Below are positions 1 to 8,095 of a DNA stretch of 15,932 nt, one piece after another. Each line of letters starts with the position of its first letter. The stretch's first letter is position 1. A program made the translations under genes and the position numbers. Source of the DNA: Pseudomonadota bacterium (GTDB lineage: Bacteria > Desulfobacterota > Desulfobacteria > Desulfobacterales > Desulfobacteraceae). The notes beneath the pieces were generated by a model. The model was given only the letters and a program-made list of their open reading frames with translations. It did no database searches and was not told where the DNA came from. The DNA lies in the NCBI GenBank assembly GCA_018816605.1, contig JAHIVS010000230.1, positions 1 to 15,932 on the forward strand. The letters are read 5' to 3'.

Positions 1-1271
1 CCCTGACCAAGGCGGTCGAGCTGGAATTCAACCCGGAGCGGGCCAGGCAGTGCCTGCCGGCAATCCTTGGGGCAAACGGATGGGAAACCCATTATCTTCA
101 GGGCGCACCCCTGCAGTTTATGAACAAGGACAAAGCCATGCCGACCATGGGGTTCCAGCAGGTGCACGGCGTTGAATGGTTCACACAAAGAACCAATATT
201 GATTTTGTCTGGGGAACAACGGATGAAGATTTCTTTGCCGGTGCCGGCAACTATATCCGGACTCTCCAGGCCGGAGAAAAACCCTGGTTTCTAACCCTGC
301 TGACGGTGGCCACCCATCAACCCTTTGACGCGACCGATAAAATGATGGCCCGGTATGGCTCAAGAAAGATTGCGGCCGTTGCCCAGCTGGATGAGGCCGT
401 AAGTCAATTTATCAAACAACTCCGCCAGAGCGGCATCCTGGACGACACCCTCGTCATCATTACTTCTGATGAATCCCATGGTGCGGAAGGGGCGGACTGG
501 TACAGCAGCTGGGGATTTGCAGCGGTGTTTGCACCCGAACAGCAGGCCCTGCCGCACCTGAAAGAAGGCAGCTATGGTCTTGTGGATCTTGAGGTGTCTG
601 TTCTTGATTATCTTGGTCTGCCCCTTCCCCCGGACGTTATCGGCAGAAGTCTTTTCCGTGAGTATCAAACTTCCCGGGAAATGGTTTCTTATACCTCGGG
701 AAAACTCCGCTGGCAGACGAAAGAAAAGAACCTCTACGAATGCACAAGGGATTATGACTGCCTGGTGAGCCGGAATTCAGGCATCCTGGGCCCCCACGCG
801 GCAAGGGAGGTGGCGGAAGAAGGAACCGGCCAACGCTTGTTTGCAATGGCGACCGCCCTTGACAACACCCTCAACACGGCCACCTCAAAATTGGTTCTGC
901 AGTTTGCCAATGGGGAAATCCGCCCCCTGCCGGAAATGATCCGGAATGAGTGGATTGATAATCTTACCGGCGCCCAGTATCTTTCTTTCCCCAAAAATTC
1001 CCATGTTTATGTGGACATTCTTCTGAAGGTAACGGCTGCAGAACCGGAAGGCATACAGCCAACCCTGATCCTCCGGCAGTTTGAAAAAGAGGTGGGGTCG
1101 ATTTCCCATCCCGGGTTTCCTTTGCTCAAGAAAGGAGAGTCTTTTCGGCTTCAGTTCGATTTTAAGAATCCGGTGGCAAGGAATGCCTTTTCCTTTCATT
1201 TGATCGCTGCCGGCCGGAACGCCGCAATCCGCTTTGAAAAGTTTGAGGTTGTTATTGACCGCAGCCAGTGA
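1..1271 (+). CDS. LtaS/OpgB-like sulfatase-fold phosphoglycerol transferase family protein, 3' part
   Basis: The frame is open from base 3 to the TGA at 1269-1271, so the gene starts left of the window; the ATG at 120 is internal. It resembles the lipoteichoic acid synthase/OpgB branch of the alkaline phosphatase superfamily, membrane-anchored enzymes that move phosphoglycerol onto envelope glycans or lipids outside the cytoplasmic membrane. Supporting segments are a conserved MGF motif before 'HGVEWF', the 'TVATHQPF' stretch (His codon 315-317) and a metal-site motif 'ITSDESHG' (Asp 468-470, His 477-479). The usual family motif is a compact Asp-His, so the two-residue spacing is unusual. After the catalytic fold (to about base 690) comes a tail of roughly 190 residues rich in predicted beta strands (about 880-1268), perhaps a binding domain. 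The N-terminal membrane helices and catalytic Thr would lie outside the window. The exact substrate is unknown; a true sulfatase or phosphoethanolamine transferase is less likely. Confidence 0.75.
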   Translation, partial: LTKAVELEFNPERARQCLPAILGANGWETHYLQGAPLQFMNKDKAMPTMGFQQVHGVEWFTQRTNIDFVWGTTDEDFFAGAGNYIRTLQAGEKPWFLTLLTVATHQPFDATDKMMARYGSRKIAAVAQLDEAVSQFIKQLRQSGILDDTLVIITSDESHGAEGADWYSSWGFAAVFAPEQQALPHLKEGSYGLVDLEVSVLDYLGLPLPPDVIGRSLFREYQTSREMVSYTSGKLRWQTKEKNLYECTRDYDCLVSRNSGILGPHAAREVAEEGTGQRLFAMATALDNTLNTATSKLVLQFANGEIRPLPEMIRNEWIDNLTGAQYLSFPKNSHVYVDILLKVTAAEPEGIQPTLILRQFEKEVGSISHPGFPLLKKGESFRLQFDFKNPVARNAFSFHLIAAGRNAAIRFEKFEVVIDRSQ

Positions 1272-1273
1272 TT

Positions 1274-1315
1274 GGACCCCCGTTGTCTATAAAAATGGGG
1301 GTCCATACTTTTCTT
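1274..1315 (+). terminator. Rho-independent terminator after the sulfatase-fold gene
   Basis: A perfect 8-bp inverted repeat, GGACCCCC (1274-1281) and GGGGGTCC (1297-1304), encloses a 15-nt loop and begins three bases after the stop codon. It is followed by a T-rich stretch (TTTTCTT, 1309-1315). The loop is long and the U tract imperfect, so termination may be partial. It separates the sulfatase-fold gene from the glucan synthase promoter, which begins immediately afterwards. Confidence 0.65.
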
Positions 1316-1343
1316 GACAAAAACTATCTTTTTGTTCTATAAT
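1314..1343 (+). promoter_or_regulatory. Near-consensus sigma-70 promoter of the glucan synthase gene
   Basis: A perfect -35 box TTGACA (1314-1319) and a perfect -10 box TATAAT (1338-1343) are separated by 18 bases. The expected transcription start is near 1350, only about four bases before the ATG at 1354. The mRNA would therefore be nearly leaderless, and no Shine-Dalgarno sequence precedes the ATG. Confidence 0.8.
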
Positions 1344-1353
1344 ACTCAGATTT

Positions 1354-4014
1354 ATGACAAGACTAAATATCCTCATTTGCATTGCCATTGCGGTGGTTTC
1401 CATAAGCTTCTGGTCCCTGTTGAACCGGCCGGAGATAGAACCCCCATGGCCAAACCGTATCCAGGGGTTTTCCTTTTCTCCCATGCAGGCATGGAACAAC
1501 CCTATGGAAAAACGGTTTCCCACTGAAAAGGAAATCGACGGAGATCTCAAACTTCTGGCGGACAAGACCAACGCCATACGAACCTATTCAGTGGAAGCGG
1601 TACAGGAAAAGATCCCGGTTCTGGCGCAGAAGCATGGTCTGAACGTTACCCTGGGGGCCTGGCTCGGGAAAAACCTGGAGGCCAATGAGCAGCAGATTGA
1701 AACGGTTATTCGGCTGGCCCGGGAAAACTATCGGAATGTCATCCGGGTGATTGTCGGGAATGAGGTTCTGTATCGGAATGATCTGACGGTCAAGCAGCTT
1801 TCCGCCTATGTTGAGCGGGTGCAAAAAGCCCTGGATATCCCTGTGAGCACGGCCGAACCCTGGCATATCTGGGTTAAAAGCCCCGAGCTTGCGGACCATG
1901 TGGATTTTATCGCCACCCACATGCTGCCTTACTGGGAGGGGATTCATCTGGATCAGTCGGTGGATTATGTGATCCAGCATGTTAGTATTTTAGAAGAGAC
2001 CTTTCCGGGGAAACCTGTGGTGATTGCAGAAGTGGGCTGGCCGAGCAACGGCCGGGTGCGCAAATCAGCCGTGGCCTCTGTTGCCAATCAAGCGACCTTT
2101 CTGCGCCGTTTCATTAAAAAAGCAGAGGGCCTGGGGTACATCTATTATGTCATGGAAGCCTTTGATCAGCCCTGGAAAAGAAGAAATGAAGGATCGGTGG
2201 GTGCTTACTGGGGGGTCTATGACGTGGCGCGTCAGCCTAAATTTCCCTTTACATCCCCCATTATTGACGTGCCGGAATGGCGCACCCTGTCCGGTATTTC
2301 AGTGGTGATTGCCATTATTGCCTTTATGCTCCTGCTCATTGACAGCCGCACCCTCCGGAAACGGGGGCGTGGGTTTCTGGCATCCATTGCCTTTATCGCC
2401 GCCACCGGTGCTGTCTGGATTGTCTATGATTATTCCCAGCAATATTTGACGATACCCAGCATCCTGGTCGGTTTTCTGATGCTCCTGGGAATTATCGGAG
2501 TTGTTATAGTCCTGTTGACAGAGGCCCACGAATGGGCTGAAGCCCTTTGGACGGAAGGAGGGCGGCACCCCCTCACCCAGACAGAGGTTTCGGATGAGAT
2601 GCTGCCAATGGTCTCCATACATGTCCCTGCCTATAATGAACCGCCGGAGATGATGATCGAAACCCTGACGGCCCTGGCGCAATTGGATTATCCTCACTAT
2701 GAAGTTATTGTCATGGATAATAACACCAAAGATCCGGCCGTCTGGCAGCCGGTTGAGGCCCATTGTGAAGTGCTTGGTAATCGTTTTCGTTTTTTCCACG
2801 AGGATCAGTTGGCCGGATTCAAGGCGGGTGCCTTGAATTACTGCCTGGCCAGAACTTCACCCGGCGTTGGTGTGGTCGCTGTCATTGACAGTGACTATAA
2901 GGTGACTGCCAACTGGCTGAAGGATCTTGTGCCGCAATTTTTAAAGCCCAGTGTAGCCATTGTCCAGGCGCCCCAGGACTACCGGGATGATGGTGACAAT
3001 CTGTTCAAGGCCATGTGCTTTGCGGAATATCGCGGTTTTTTCTATATTGGGATGGTCACCCGCAATGAGCGCAATGCCATTATCCAGCACGGCACCATGA
3101 CCATGGTGAGAAAATCTGTGCTGGAAGAGGTTGGCGGGTGGGCAGAATGGTGCATTACCGAAGACACGGAACTGGGATTGAAAATATTCGAAAAAGGGCA
3201 TGAGGCGCTGTATACCTCCAAAAGCTATGGCCGGGGCGTAATGCCCGATACCTTTATCGATTTTAAGAAACAACGGTATCGCTGGGCCTATGGTGCGGTT
3301 CAGATCATGAGGCACCATTCCGGGGCCCTGCTGAAGAAGGGCCAGAGCTGGCTGACCTATGGCCAGCGTTACCATTTCATAGCCGGCTGGCTGCCCTGGC
3401 TGGCCGACAGCATCAATCTGATTTTTACCTTTGCCGCCATTGCCTGGTCCATCGGTATGATTTATTTTCCGCTGAAAGTTGACCCGCCCATGGTGATCCT
3501 GTCATCGGTTCCCCTGGCATTTTTTGTGTTTAAAATGGCCAAGATGTTTTATCTTTATCGAAGCCGGGTGGCGGCAACAGTTGCCCAGACGCTGGCCTCT
3601 GCCGTGGCAGGCCTTTCCCTGTCCCATACCATTGCCAAGGCGGTTCTGTTCGGGTTTGTAACAAAGAACCTGCCCTTTTTCCGAACACCGAAACAAGTCG
3701 AAGGAAAGGCATTCTGGTATGCACTTCAATCCGCCCGGGAAGAAGGGTTGATACTGGCAGCACTTCTGCTTGCCGCCCATGGGATTATCCGCCAGCAAGG
3801 ATCGGAAACCCTTGATATCCTGGTGTGGATTCTGGTCCTGCTGGTCCAGTCGATTCCCTATCTGGCGGCTGTTATGATGTCCATTATCAGTGCCGCCACC
3901 CAAGTGTCTGCAAAAAAGCTGATTTCAACGATTACCGCACCACCAGAAGCTTCTTCTCCGGTGGGGACAGGAGACCGGGTTAAGGAGTCGTCACCCAATG
4001 TTTCGTCCCGTTAA
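1354..4014 (+). CDS. Membrane beta-glucan synthase with GH17 transglycosylase and GT2 domains (NdvB-like)
   Basis: An 886-residue fusion that likely makes and remodels a beta-glucan, probably beta-1,3-linked as in the GH17-GT2 NdvB proteins of Pseudomonas and Azotobacter. An N-terminal membrane helix (about 5-23) exports a GH17 domain (about 35-300) with acid/base Glu137 in 'VGNEVL' and nucleophile Glu226 in 'VVIAEVGWPSNG', which fits the GH17 signature. Three more helices (about 313-329, 341-358, 370-388) return the chain to the cytoplasm, with a basic loop 'RTLRKRGRG' on the inner side. The processive GT2 domain follows: 'VPAYNE' 424-429, DxD Asp512/Asp514, 'TED' 602-604 (catalytic Asp604) and QxxRW 640-644. 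About five C-terminal helices should form the channel. All key residues of both domains are present. The ATG at 1354 is chosen because the next in-frame start (GTG 1393) would destroy the first helix; there is no ribosome binding site. A cyclic versus linear product cannot be told from sequence. Confidence 0.88.
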   Translation: MTRLNILICIAIAVVSISFWSLLNRPEIEPPWPNRIQGFSFSPMQAWNNPMEKRFPTEKEIDGDLKLLADKTNAIRTYSVEAVQEKIPVLAQKHGLNVTLGAWLGKNLEANEQQIETVIRLARENYRNVIRVIVGNEVLYRNDLTVKQLSAYVERVQKALDIPVSTAEPWHIWVKSPELADHVDFIATHMLPYWEGIHLDQSVDYVIQHVSILEETFPGKPVVIAEVGWPSNGRVRKSAVASVANQATFLRRFIKKAEGLGYIYYVMEAFDQPWKRRNEGSVGAYWGVYDVARQPKFPFTSPIIDVPEWRTLSGISVVIAIIAFMLLLIDSRTLRKRGRGFLASIAFIAATGAVWIVYDYSQQYLTIPSILVGFLMLLGIIGVVIVLLTEAHEWAEALWTEGGRHPLTQTEVSDEMLPMVSIHVPAYNEPPEMMIETLTALAQLDYPHYEVIVMDNNTKDPAVWQPVEAHCEVLGNRFRFFHEDQLAGFKAGALNYCLARTSPGVGVVAVIDSDYKVTANWLKDLVPQFLKPSVAIVQAPQDYRDDGDNLFKAMCFAEYRGFFYIGMVTRNERNAIIQHGTMTMVRKSVLEEVGGWAEWCITEDTELGLKIFEKGHEALYTSKSYGRGVMPDTFIDFKKQRYRWAYGAVQIMRHHSGALLKKGQSWLTYGQRYHFIAGWLPWLADSINLIFTFAAIAWSIGMIYFPLKVDPPMVILSSVPLAFFVFKMAKMFYLYRSRVAATVAQTLASAVAGLSLSHTIAKAVLFGFVTKNLPFFRTPKQVEGKAFWYALQSAREEGLILAALLLAAHGIIRQQGSETLDILVWILVLLVQSIPYLAAVMMSIISAATQVSAKKLISTITAPPEASSPVGTGDRVKESSPNVSSR

Positions 4015-4017
4015 GAA

Positions 4018-4064
4018 AGTCGGAAAATAGGCTTGGTGTTTTATCCTTAGTTTTGTTTCCGATT
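4018..4064 (+). other. Stem-loop just downstream of the glucan synthase gene
   Basis: The arms TCGGAAA (4020-4026) and TTTCCGA (4056-4062) pair perfectly and extend to nine pairs with one G-U (4018-4026 with 4056-4064). They enclose a 29-nt loop and begin three bases after the stop. No U tract follows on the plus strand, so this is not a standard terminator. It could protect the 3' end of the mRNA or be chance. The rest of the 278-base spacer (4015-4292) is AT-rich and holds the ispF promoter. Confidence 0.35.
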
Positions 4065-4210
4065 AGTATGGGGTGTGGGGTATTGAAGGGAATCCTTTGT
4101 TAGGTCATATCCATTCATAGACATCCCGGAAAAAATCTTTCAGGGAATAGAATCCCCTTGCCTCCAATACAACTGATTCGCCATGGGGCTTTCTTGTTAT
4201 TTTCCTGGCT

Positions 4211-4239
4211 TTGACTTTTAAAGAAAAGAAAAATATAGT
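4211..4239 (+). promoter_or_regulatory. Sigma-70 promoter of the ispF-cysS operon
   Basis: A -35 box TTGACT (4211-4216, 5 of 6 to consensus) and a -10 box TATAGT (4234-4239, 5 of 6) have the ideal 17-base spacer, within an A-rich region. Transcription should start near 4246, giving a leader of about 47 nt before ispF. Confidence 0.7.
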
Positions 4240-4292
4240 ATTCTTTATTTTTCGAACTTGCAGGATTAAAAAAAGGATAGATATTCTAAGGC

Positions 4293-4781
4293 ATGACAAA
4301 ACCAAAGATGAAAATAGGATCAGGGATGGATGTCCACCAGCTGGTCAAGGGACGTGACCTGATCATCGGTGGTGTGAAGATTGACCATGAAAAAGGACTA
4401 AAGGGCCATTCAGATGCCGATGTGTTGATTCACTCGGTCTGTGATGCCATTTTAGGGGCTGCCGGCCTGGGGGATATCGGAGAGCATTTCCCAGATACCG
4501 ATTCCCGGTATAAGGGGATCTCCAGTTGCCTTCTCCTTGAAAAATGCGGGGATATGCTCATGGAGAAAGGATATGAGATTGTCAATATGGACTGTATCCT
4601 CTTTGCCCAGGAGCCGAAACTGGGTCCCTACAAGCGGCAAATGGCCAAAAACATCGCCAAGGTGCTCGATCTGGACCCGGATCTTGTGAATATCAAGGCA
4701 ACCACAACCGAAGGGCTTGGCTTTGTTGGAAAGGGAGAGGGCATTGCTGCCCAGACAATATTATTAATAGGTGCATCCTAG
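4293..4781 (+). CDS. ispF: 2-C-methyl-D-erythritol 2,4-cyclodiphosphate synthase
   Basis: IspF converts CDP-ME 2-phosphate to ME-cPP, releasing CMP, in the cytoplasmic MEP pathway to isoprenoids. The 162 residues carry the family hallmarks: metal ligands Asp13 and His15 in 'GSGMDVH' and His47 in 'DADVLIHSVCDAILGA', equivalent to Asp8, His10 and His42 of the E. coli enzyme, plus 'GDIGEHFPDTD' and the C-terminal 'IKATTTEGLGFVGKGEGIAAQ'. The start is uncertain. ATG 4293 has AAGGA at 4273-4277, rather far, and TAAGG at 4287-4291, too close. ATG 4308 would give 157 residues and line up with the E. coli N-terminus. It is the first gene of an operon with cysS, whose start lies 10 bases after the ispF stop. 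The usual partner ispD is not visible here. Confidence 0.95.
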   Translation: MTKPKMKIGSGMDVHQLVKGRDLIIGGVKIDHEKGLKGHSDADVLIHSVCDAILGAAGLGDIGEHFPDTDSRYKGISSCLLLEKCGDMLMEKGYEIVNMDCILFAQEPKLGPYKRQMAKNIAKVLDLDPDLVNIKATTTEGLGFVGKGEGIAAQTILLIGAS

Positions 4782-4787
4782 GGAAAG
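4780..4787 (+). promoter_or_regulatory. Ribosome binding site that sets the cysS start
   Basis: AGGGAAAG overlaps the ispF stop codon and sits four bases before the ATG at 4792. It favours that ATG over the upstream in-frame GTG at 4771, which lies inside ispF. Confidence 0.65.
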
Positions 4788-4791
4788 AACA

Positions 4792-6225
4792 ATGAGTTTA
4801 AACATATACAATACACTGAGCGGTAAAAAAGAGGTCTTTGTTCCCATCCATGAAGGCAAGGTCGGCATGTACGTCTGCGGCCCCACGGTCTATGACACCA
4901 GCCATATCGGCCATGCCCGGTCTGTTGTGGTTTTTGATATGATATACCGGTGGTTGACCCGGCTCAATTATACGGTCACCTATGTGAGAAATTTTACGGA
5001 TGTGGATGATAAGATCATCAACAAATCCAACGAGACCGGAGAATCGTGTACCACGATCACGGAAAGATATATTGATGAGTTCCACAATGAAATGGATGCC
5101 CTGAATGTGCTGCGTCCCACAATGGCGCCCAAGGCGACCGAACATATCCGGCATATTATTGAGTTTATCCAGATGCTCATTTCCAAGGGCAAGGCCTATC
5201 ATGTGGAAGGAGGGGATGTTTATTTTTCCATTGATTCCTTTGGAGAATACGGGAAACTTTCCGGCCGGAATCCCGATGACATGCGGGCTGGAGCCCGAAT
5301 TGCCGTGGATGAAAAAAAACAAAGCCCCTTGGATTTTACCCTGTGGAAACCGGCCAAACCAGGGGAGCCTTCCTGGGAAAGCCCGTGGGGCAAAGGTCGG
5401 CCGGGATGGCATATTGAGTGCTCGGCCATGAGTTATGAATATCTGGGGGAAAGTTTTGACATCCACGGAGGGGGCAAGGACCTGATTTTTCCCCACCATG
5501 AAAATGAGATCGCCCAGAGTGAAGCTATTTTTGGGTGTCAGTTTGTAAAATACTGGATTCACAACGGGTTTGTGGATATTAATAATGAAAAAATGTCCAA
5601 GTCCCTTGGCAATTTTACCATGATAAAAGAGGTGCTGGCCGACTATTCCCCTGAAGTGATCCGGCTGTTTTTATTGTCCAAGCACTACCGCAGCCCCATT
5701 GACTATAATGAGGATTCCATGCAAGAAATTTCCCTGGGGCTGGACCGGATCTATGCTTTTCTTGAAAGACTGGAAGGAACGAACATGGTTCTGGAAACAG
5801 AAAAGCTGGGTGCCCTATGGGAGGGGTTTGCAGAAGCCATGAACGATGATTTTAATTCAGCCAAAGCCCTGGGTCTGGTTTTTGAGGCCGCGAAAAAAGG
5901 AAACAAGCTGCTGGACCGAACCCACAACGCCCCAGAGCCCAAAGGGTGTGAGGCTTTGGCCCAGGTGTATGCCGATATCCGGGCCATTGCAGGTATTCTG
6001 GGCATTTTTCTCAAGGACCCCACCGAGTATTTCAAGGCCAAAAAAGCCAAGGGGGTCGCCGACATGGCCATTGATCCCGCGATGGTTGAGGATCTGATCG
6101 TCCAGCGGGCCACGGCACGCAGGGAAAAGAACTTTGCCCGGGCCGATGAGATCCGGGATCAGCTCCAGGCGATGAAGATTGTCCTGGAGGACGGACCCCA
6201 GGGAACCCTATGGCGGGTTGAATAA
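4792..6225 (+). CDS. cysS: Cysteinyl-tRNA synthetase
   Basis: A class I aminoacyl-tRNA synthetase that attaches cysteine to tRNA-Cys in the cytoplasm. From the ATG at 4792 it has 477 residues, close to the 461 of E. coli CysS. The HIGH signature is at 38-41 and KMSKS at 267-271. The zinc site that selects cysteine is complete: Cys29 in 'VCGPTVYD', Cys210 in 'GWHIECSAM', His235 and Glu239 in '[10 protein letters not shown]', matching E. coli Cys28, Cys209, His234 and Glu238 with a shift of one. The C-terminal DALR-type helical region and anticodon domain follow from about residue 345. A GTG at 4771 in the same frame would add seven residues inside ispF; I prefer 4792 because of its ribosome binding site and because the product then begins in the usual place just before '[10 protein letters not shown]'. 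Second gene of the ispF operon. Confidence 0.97.
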   Translation: MSLNIYNTLSGKKEVFVPIHEGKVGMYVCGPTVYDTSHIGHARSVVVFDMIYRWLTRLNYTVTYVRNFTDVDDKIINKSNETGESCTTITERYIDEFHNEMDALNVLRPTMAPKATEHIRHIIEFIQMLISKGKAYHVEGGDVYFSIDSFGEYGKLSGRNPDDMRAGARIAVDEKKQSPLDFTLWKPAKPGEPSWESPWGKGRPGWHIECSAMSYEYLGESFDIHGGGKDLIFPHHENEIAQSEAIFGCQFVKYWIHNGFVDINNEKMSKSLGNFTMIKEVLADYSPEVIRLFLLSKHYRSPIDYNEDSMQEISLGLDRIYAFLERLEGTNMVLETEKLGALWEGFAEAMNDDFNSAKALGLVFEAAKKGNKLLDRTHNAPEPKGCEALAQVYADIRAIAGILGIFLKDPTEYFKAKKAKGVADMAIDPAMVEDLIVQRATARREKNFARADEIRDQLQAMKIVLEDGPQGTLWRVE

Positions 6226-6262
6226 GCCCTCAGTTTATTAGAATCCTTTGGAGAATGAAAAA

Positions 6263-6297
6263 GGGAAGCCGGTAATACGAGGCTTCCCTGTTTTTTT
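6263..6297. terminator. Bidirectional Rho-independent terminator between cysS and glnS
   Basis: GGGAAGCC (6263-6270) and GGCTTCCC (6281-6288) form a perfect 8-bp stem with a 10-nt loop. On the plus strand it is followed by TG and seven T (6291-6297). On the minus strand the same stem is followed by five T (complement of 6258-6262). It lies between the converging ends of cysS and glnS and should stop both transcripts. Confidence 0.9.
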
Positions 6298-6309
6298 GTC
6301 AGATGTCCA

Positions 6310-7986
6310 TCAGGCTTTTGGGGACATTTTTGCCCAGGCATCCCGCAGGGTGACGGTTCGGTTGAATACGGGCATGTCTTTTTGGGAGGCTTTTGAATCC
6401 TGACAGAAATAGCCCAGCCGCTCAAACTGGTAAACGGTTCCCGGCACGGTTGCCCCAAGGCTTTTTTCCAGCTTGCAGTTTCCAAGGATTTCAAGGGAAT
6501 CCGGGTTCAGGTTTTCTGTAAAGTCCTTGTCCCCCTGCTCGGGGTTTTCGTCTGTGAACAAGCGGTCATAGAGTCGGACTTCGGCATCCAGGCAGTCATT
6601 GGCATTGACCCAGTGGATGGTGCCTTTGACTTTTCTGCCGTCAGGGGCATTGCCTCCTTTGGTTTGGGGATCATAGGTACAGATCAGCTCAATCACTTCT
6701 CCCTGGTCATTTTTGATCACCTGCGTGCAGGTTACAAGATAGGCGTATCTGAGACGGACTTCCCTTCCCGGGCCCAGCCGGAAAAATTTTTTGGGCGGAT
6801 CTTCCATGAAATCATCCTGTTCCACATAGAGTTCCTTGGAAAAGGTCAGGGTACGCGTTCCCATTTCTTCTTGCTGGGGATGGTTCATGGCAATCATCTC
6901 TTCTGTTTTACCATCGGGATAATTTTCAATGATAACCTTTAGGGGTTTTAAAACACCCATTACCCGGGGAGCGCGTTCATTGAGATCATCCCTGAGACAG
7001 GACTCCAAAAGGCCCATGTCGATACGGCTGTCCTTTTTGGAAACCCCGATGATATTGCAGAAATTTCGAATGGCTTCCGGGGTGTAGCCCCTGCGCCGCA
7101 TGCCTTCCAGGGTGGGAAGGCGGGGGTCATCCCAGCCGGATACATGGTGCTGTTCCACTAAAAGCTGGAGTTTTCGTTTGCTCAGGACGGTGTAATTGAT
7201 ATTCATCCGGGCAAATTCAATCTGCTGGGGGTGGCAGGGGGTTTCTAATGTGTCCAGGATCCAGTCGTACAAGGGGCGGTGGTCCTCAAACTCAAGACTG
7301 CACAAGGAGTGGGTGATGCCCTCCAGGGAATCCGACAGGCAATGGGCGAAATCGTACATGGGGTAGATGCACCATTTGTCTCCTGTTCTGGGGTGGGTTG
7401 CTTTTTTTACCCGGTAGATAATGGGGTCCCGGAGGTTGATATTGGGGGAGGCCATGTCAATTTTGGCCCTGAGGGTTACTTCTCCTTCCGGGAACTCCCC
7501 TTTTTTCATCCGATCGAACAGGTCCAGGTTTTCCTCAATTGACCGGTCCCTGTCGGGGCTGTTTTTCCCCTTTTCGGTAAGGGTTCCCCGGTATTCCCGC
7601 ATTTGTTCAGGTGAAAGGCTGCAAACATAGGCCTTCCCTTTACGGATCAATTGGACGGCAAATTCATGGAGGCGGTCAAAATAGTCAGAGGCATAAAAAG
7701 GGGCTTTAAAATCAAACCCAAGCCAATTGACCGTATCTTTTATGGAGTCAATGTAAATTTGTTTTTCCTTGGCTGGATTGGAATCATCAAATCTTAAATT
7801 GCAGGTGCCGTTGAAGTGTTTGGCCATATTGAAATTAAGGCAAATGGACTTTGCATGTCCGATGTGAAGATAGCCATTGGGTTCCGGTGGGAAACGGGTT
7901 ACCACCTGTCCGTTATTTTTATTGTTTTGAAGGTCTTCTTTGATGATGGCTTCTATGAAGTGCCCTTTTTTGTTCTCTTCTTCCAT
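6310..7986 (-). CDS. glnS: Glutaminyl-tRNA synthetase
   Basis: A class I synthetase that charges tRNA-Gln directly with glutamine. At 558 residues it matches the E. coli enzyme (554) along its length. The nucleotide-binding signature '[16 protein letters not shown]' places HIGH at 41-44, and the second ATP motif is 'VLSKRKL' starting at residue 267, the usual GlnRS variant of KMSKS. The segment '[12 protein letters not shown]' and the C-terminal two-barrel anticodon-binding region (from about 340) are present. The ATG at 7986 is preceded on the minus strand by AAGAGGGG (complement of 7990-7997), three bases away. It lies downstream of the CoA-binding gene with a 109-base gap, so it may share that transcript or have its own promoter. 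Many bacteria lack GlnRS and amidate Glu-tRNA-Gln instead, so its presence implies a direct route here. No YqeY-type appended domain is seen. Confidence 0.97.
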   Translation of the reverse strand: MEEENKKGHFIEAIIKEDLQNNKNNGQVVTRFPPEPNGYLHIGHAKSICLNFNMAKHFNGTCNLRFDDSNPAKEKQIYIDSIKDTVNWLGFDFKAPFYASDYFDRLHEFAVQLIRKGKAYVCSLSPEQMREYRGTLTEKGKNSPDRDRSIEENLDLFDRMKKGEFPEGEVTLRAKIDMASPNINLRDPIIYRVKKATHPRTGDKWCIYPMYDFAHCLSDSLEGITHSLCSLEFEDHRPLYDWILDTLETPCHPQQIEFARMNINYTVLSKRKLQLLVEQHHVSGWDDPRLPTLEGMRRRGYTPEAIRNFCNIIGVSKKDSRIDMGLLESCLRDDLNERAPRVMGVLKPLKVIIENYPDGKTEEMIAMNHPQQEEMGTRTLTFSKELYVEQDDFMEDPPKKFFRLGPGREVRLRYAYLVTCTQVIKNDQGEVIELICTYDPQTKGGNAPDGRKVKGTIHWVNANDCLDAEVRLYDRLFTDENPEQGDKDFTENLNPDSLEILGNCKLEKSLGATVPGTVYQFERLGYFCQDSKASQKDMPVFNRTVTLRDAWAKMSPKA

Positions 7987-8060
7987 TTGCCCCTCTTCTG
8001 ATTTTATTTAAATACAACCCTAGACAATTATCATATTCACTGCCCCGAGAAAAGAGGGAA

Positions 8061-8075
8061 AATGAGGTCCTCATT
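8061..8075. repeat. Short inverted repeat between the CoA-binding gene and glnS
   Basis: AATGAGG (8061-8067) and CCTCATT (8069-8075) are perfect inverted arms around a single T, 20 bases beyond the stop of the CoA-binding gene. As RNA it could form a 6-bp stem with a 3-nt loop, followed on the minus strand by a pyrimidine-rich stretch. It may be an operator or a weak attenuator before glnS, or chance. Confidence 0.35.
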
Positions 8076-8095
8076 GAAATATTCTTTTCCATTGG

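Noticed and set aside
2299..2799. Minus-strand frame of 166 codons opposite the glucan synthase
   Set aside because: It is antisense to the GT2 domain start, has no ribosome binding site worth noting and a composition typical of shadow frames.
4798..5562. Minus-strand frame of 254 codons opposite cysS
   Set aside because: CysS is intact on the other strand with all signature motifs, and the antisense translation looks random.
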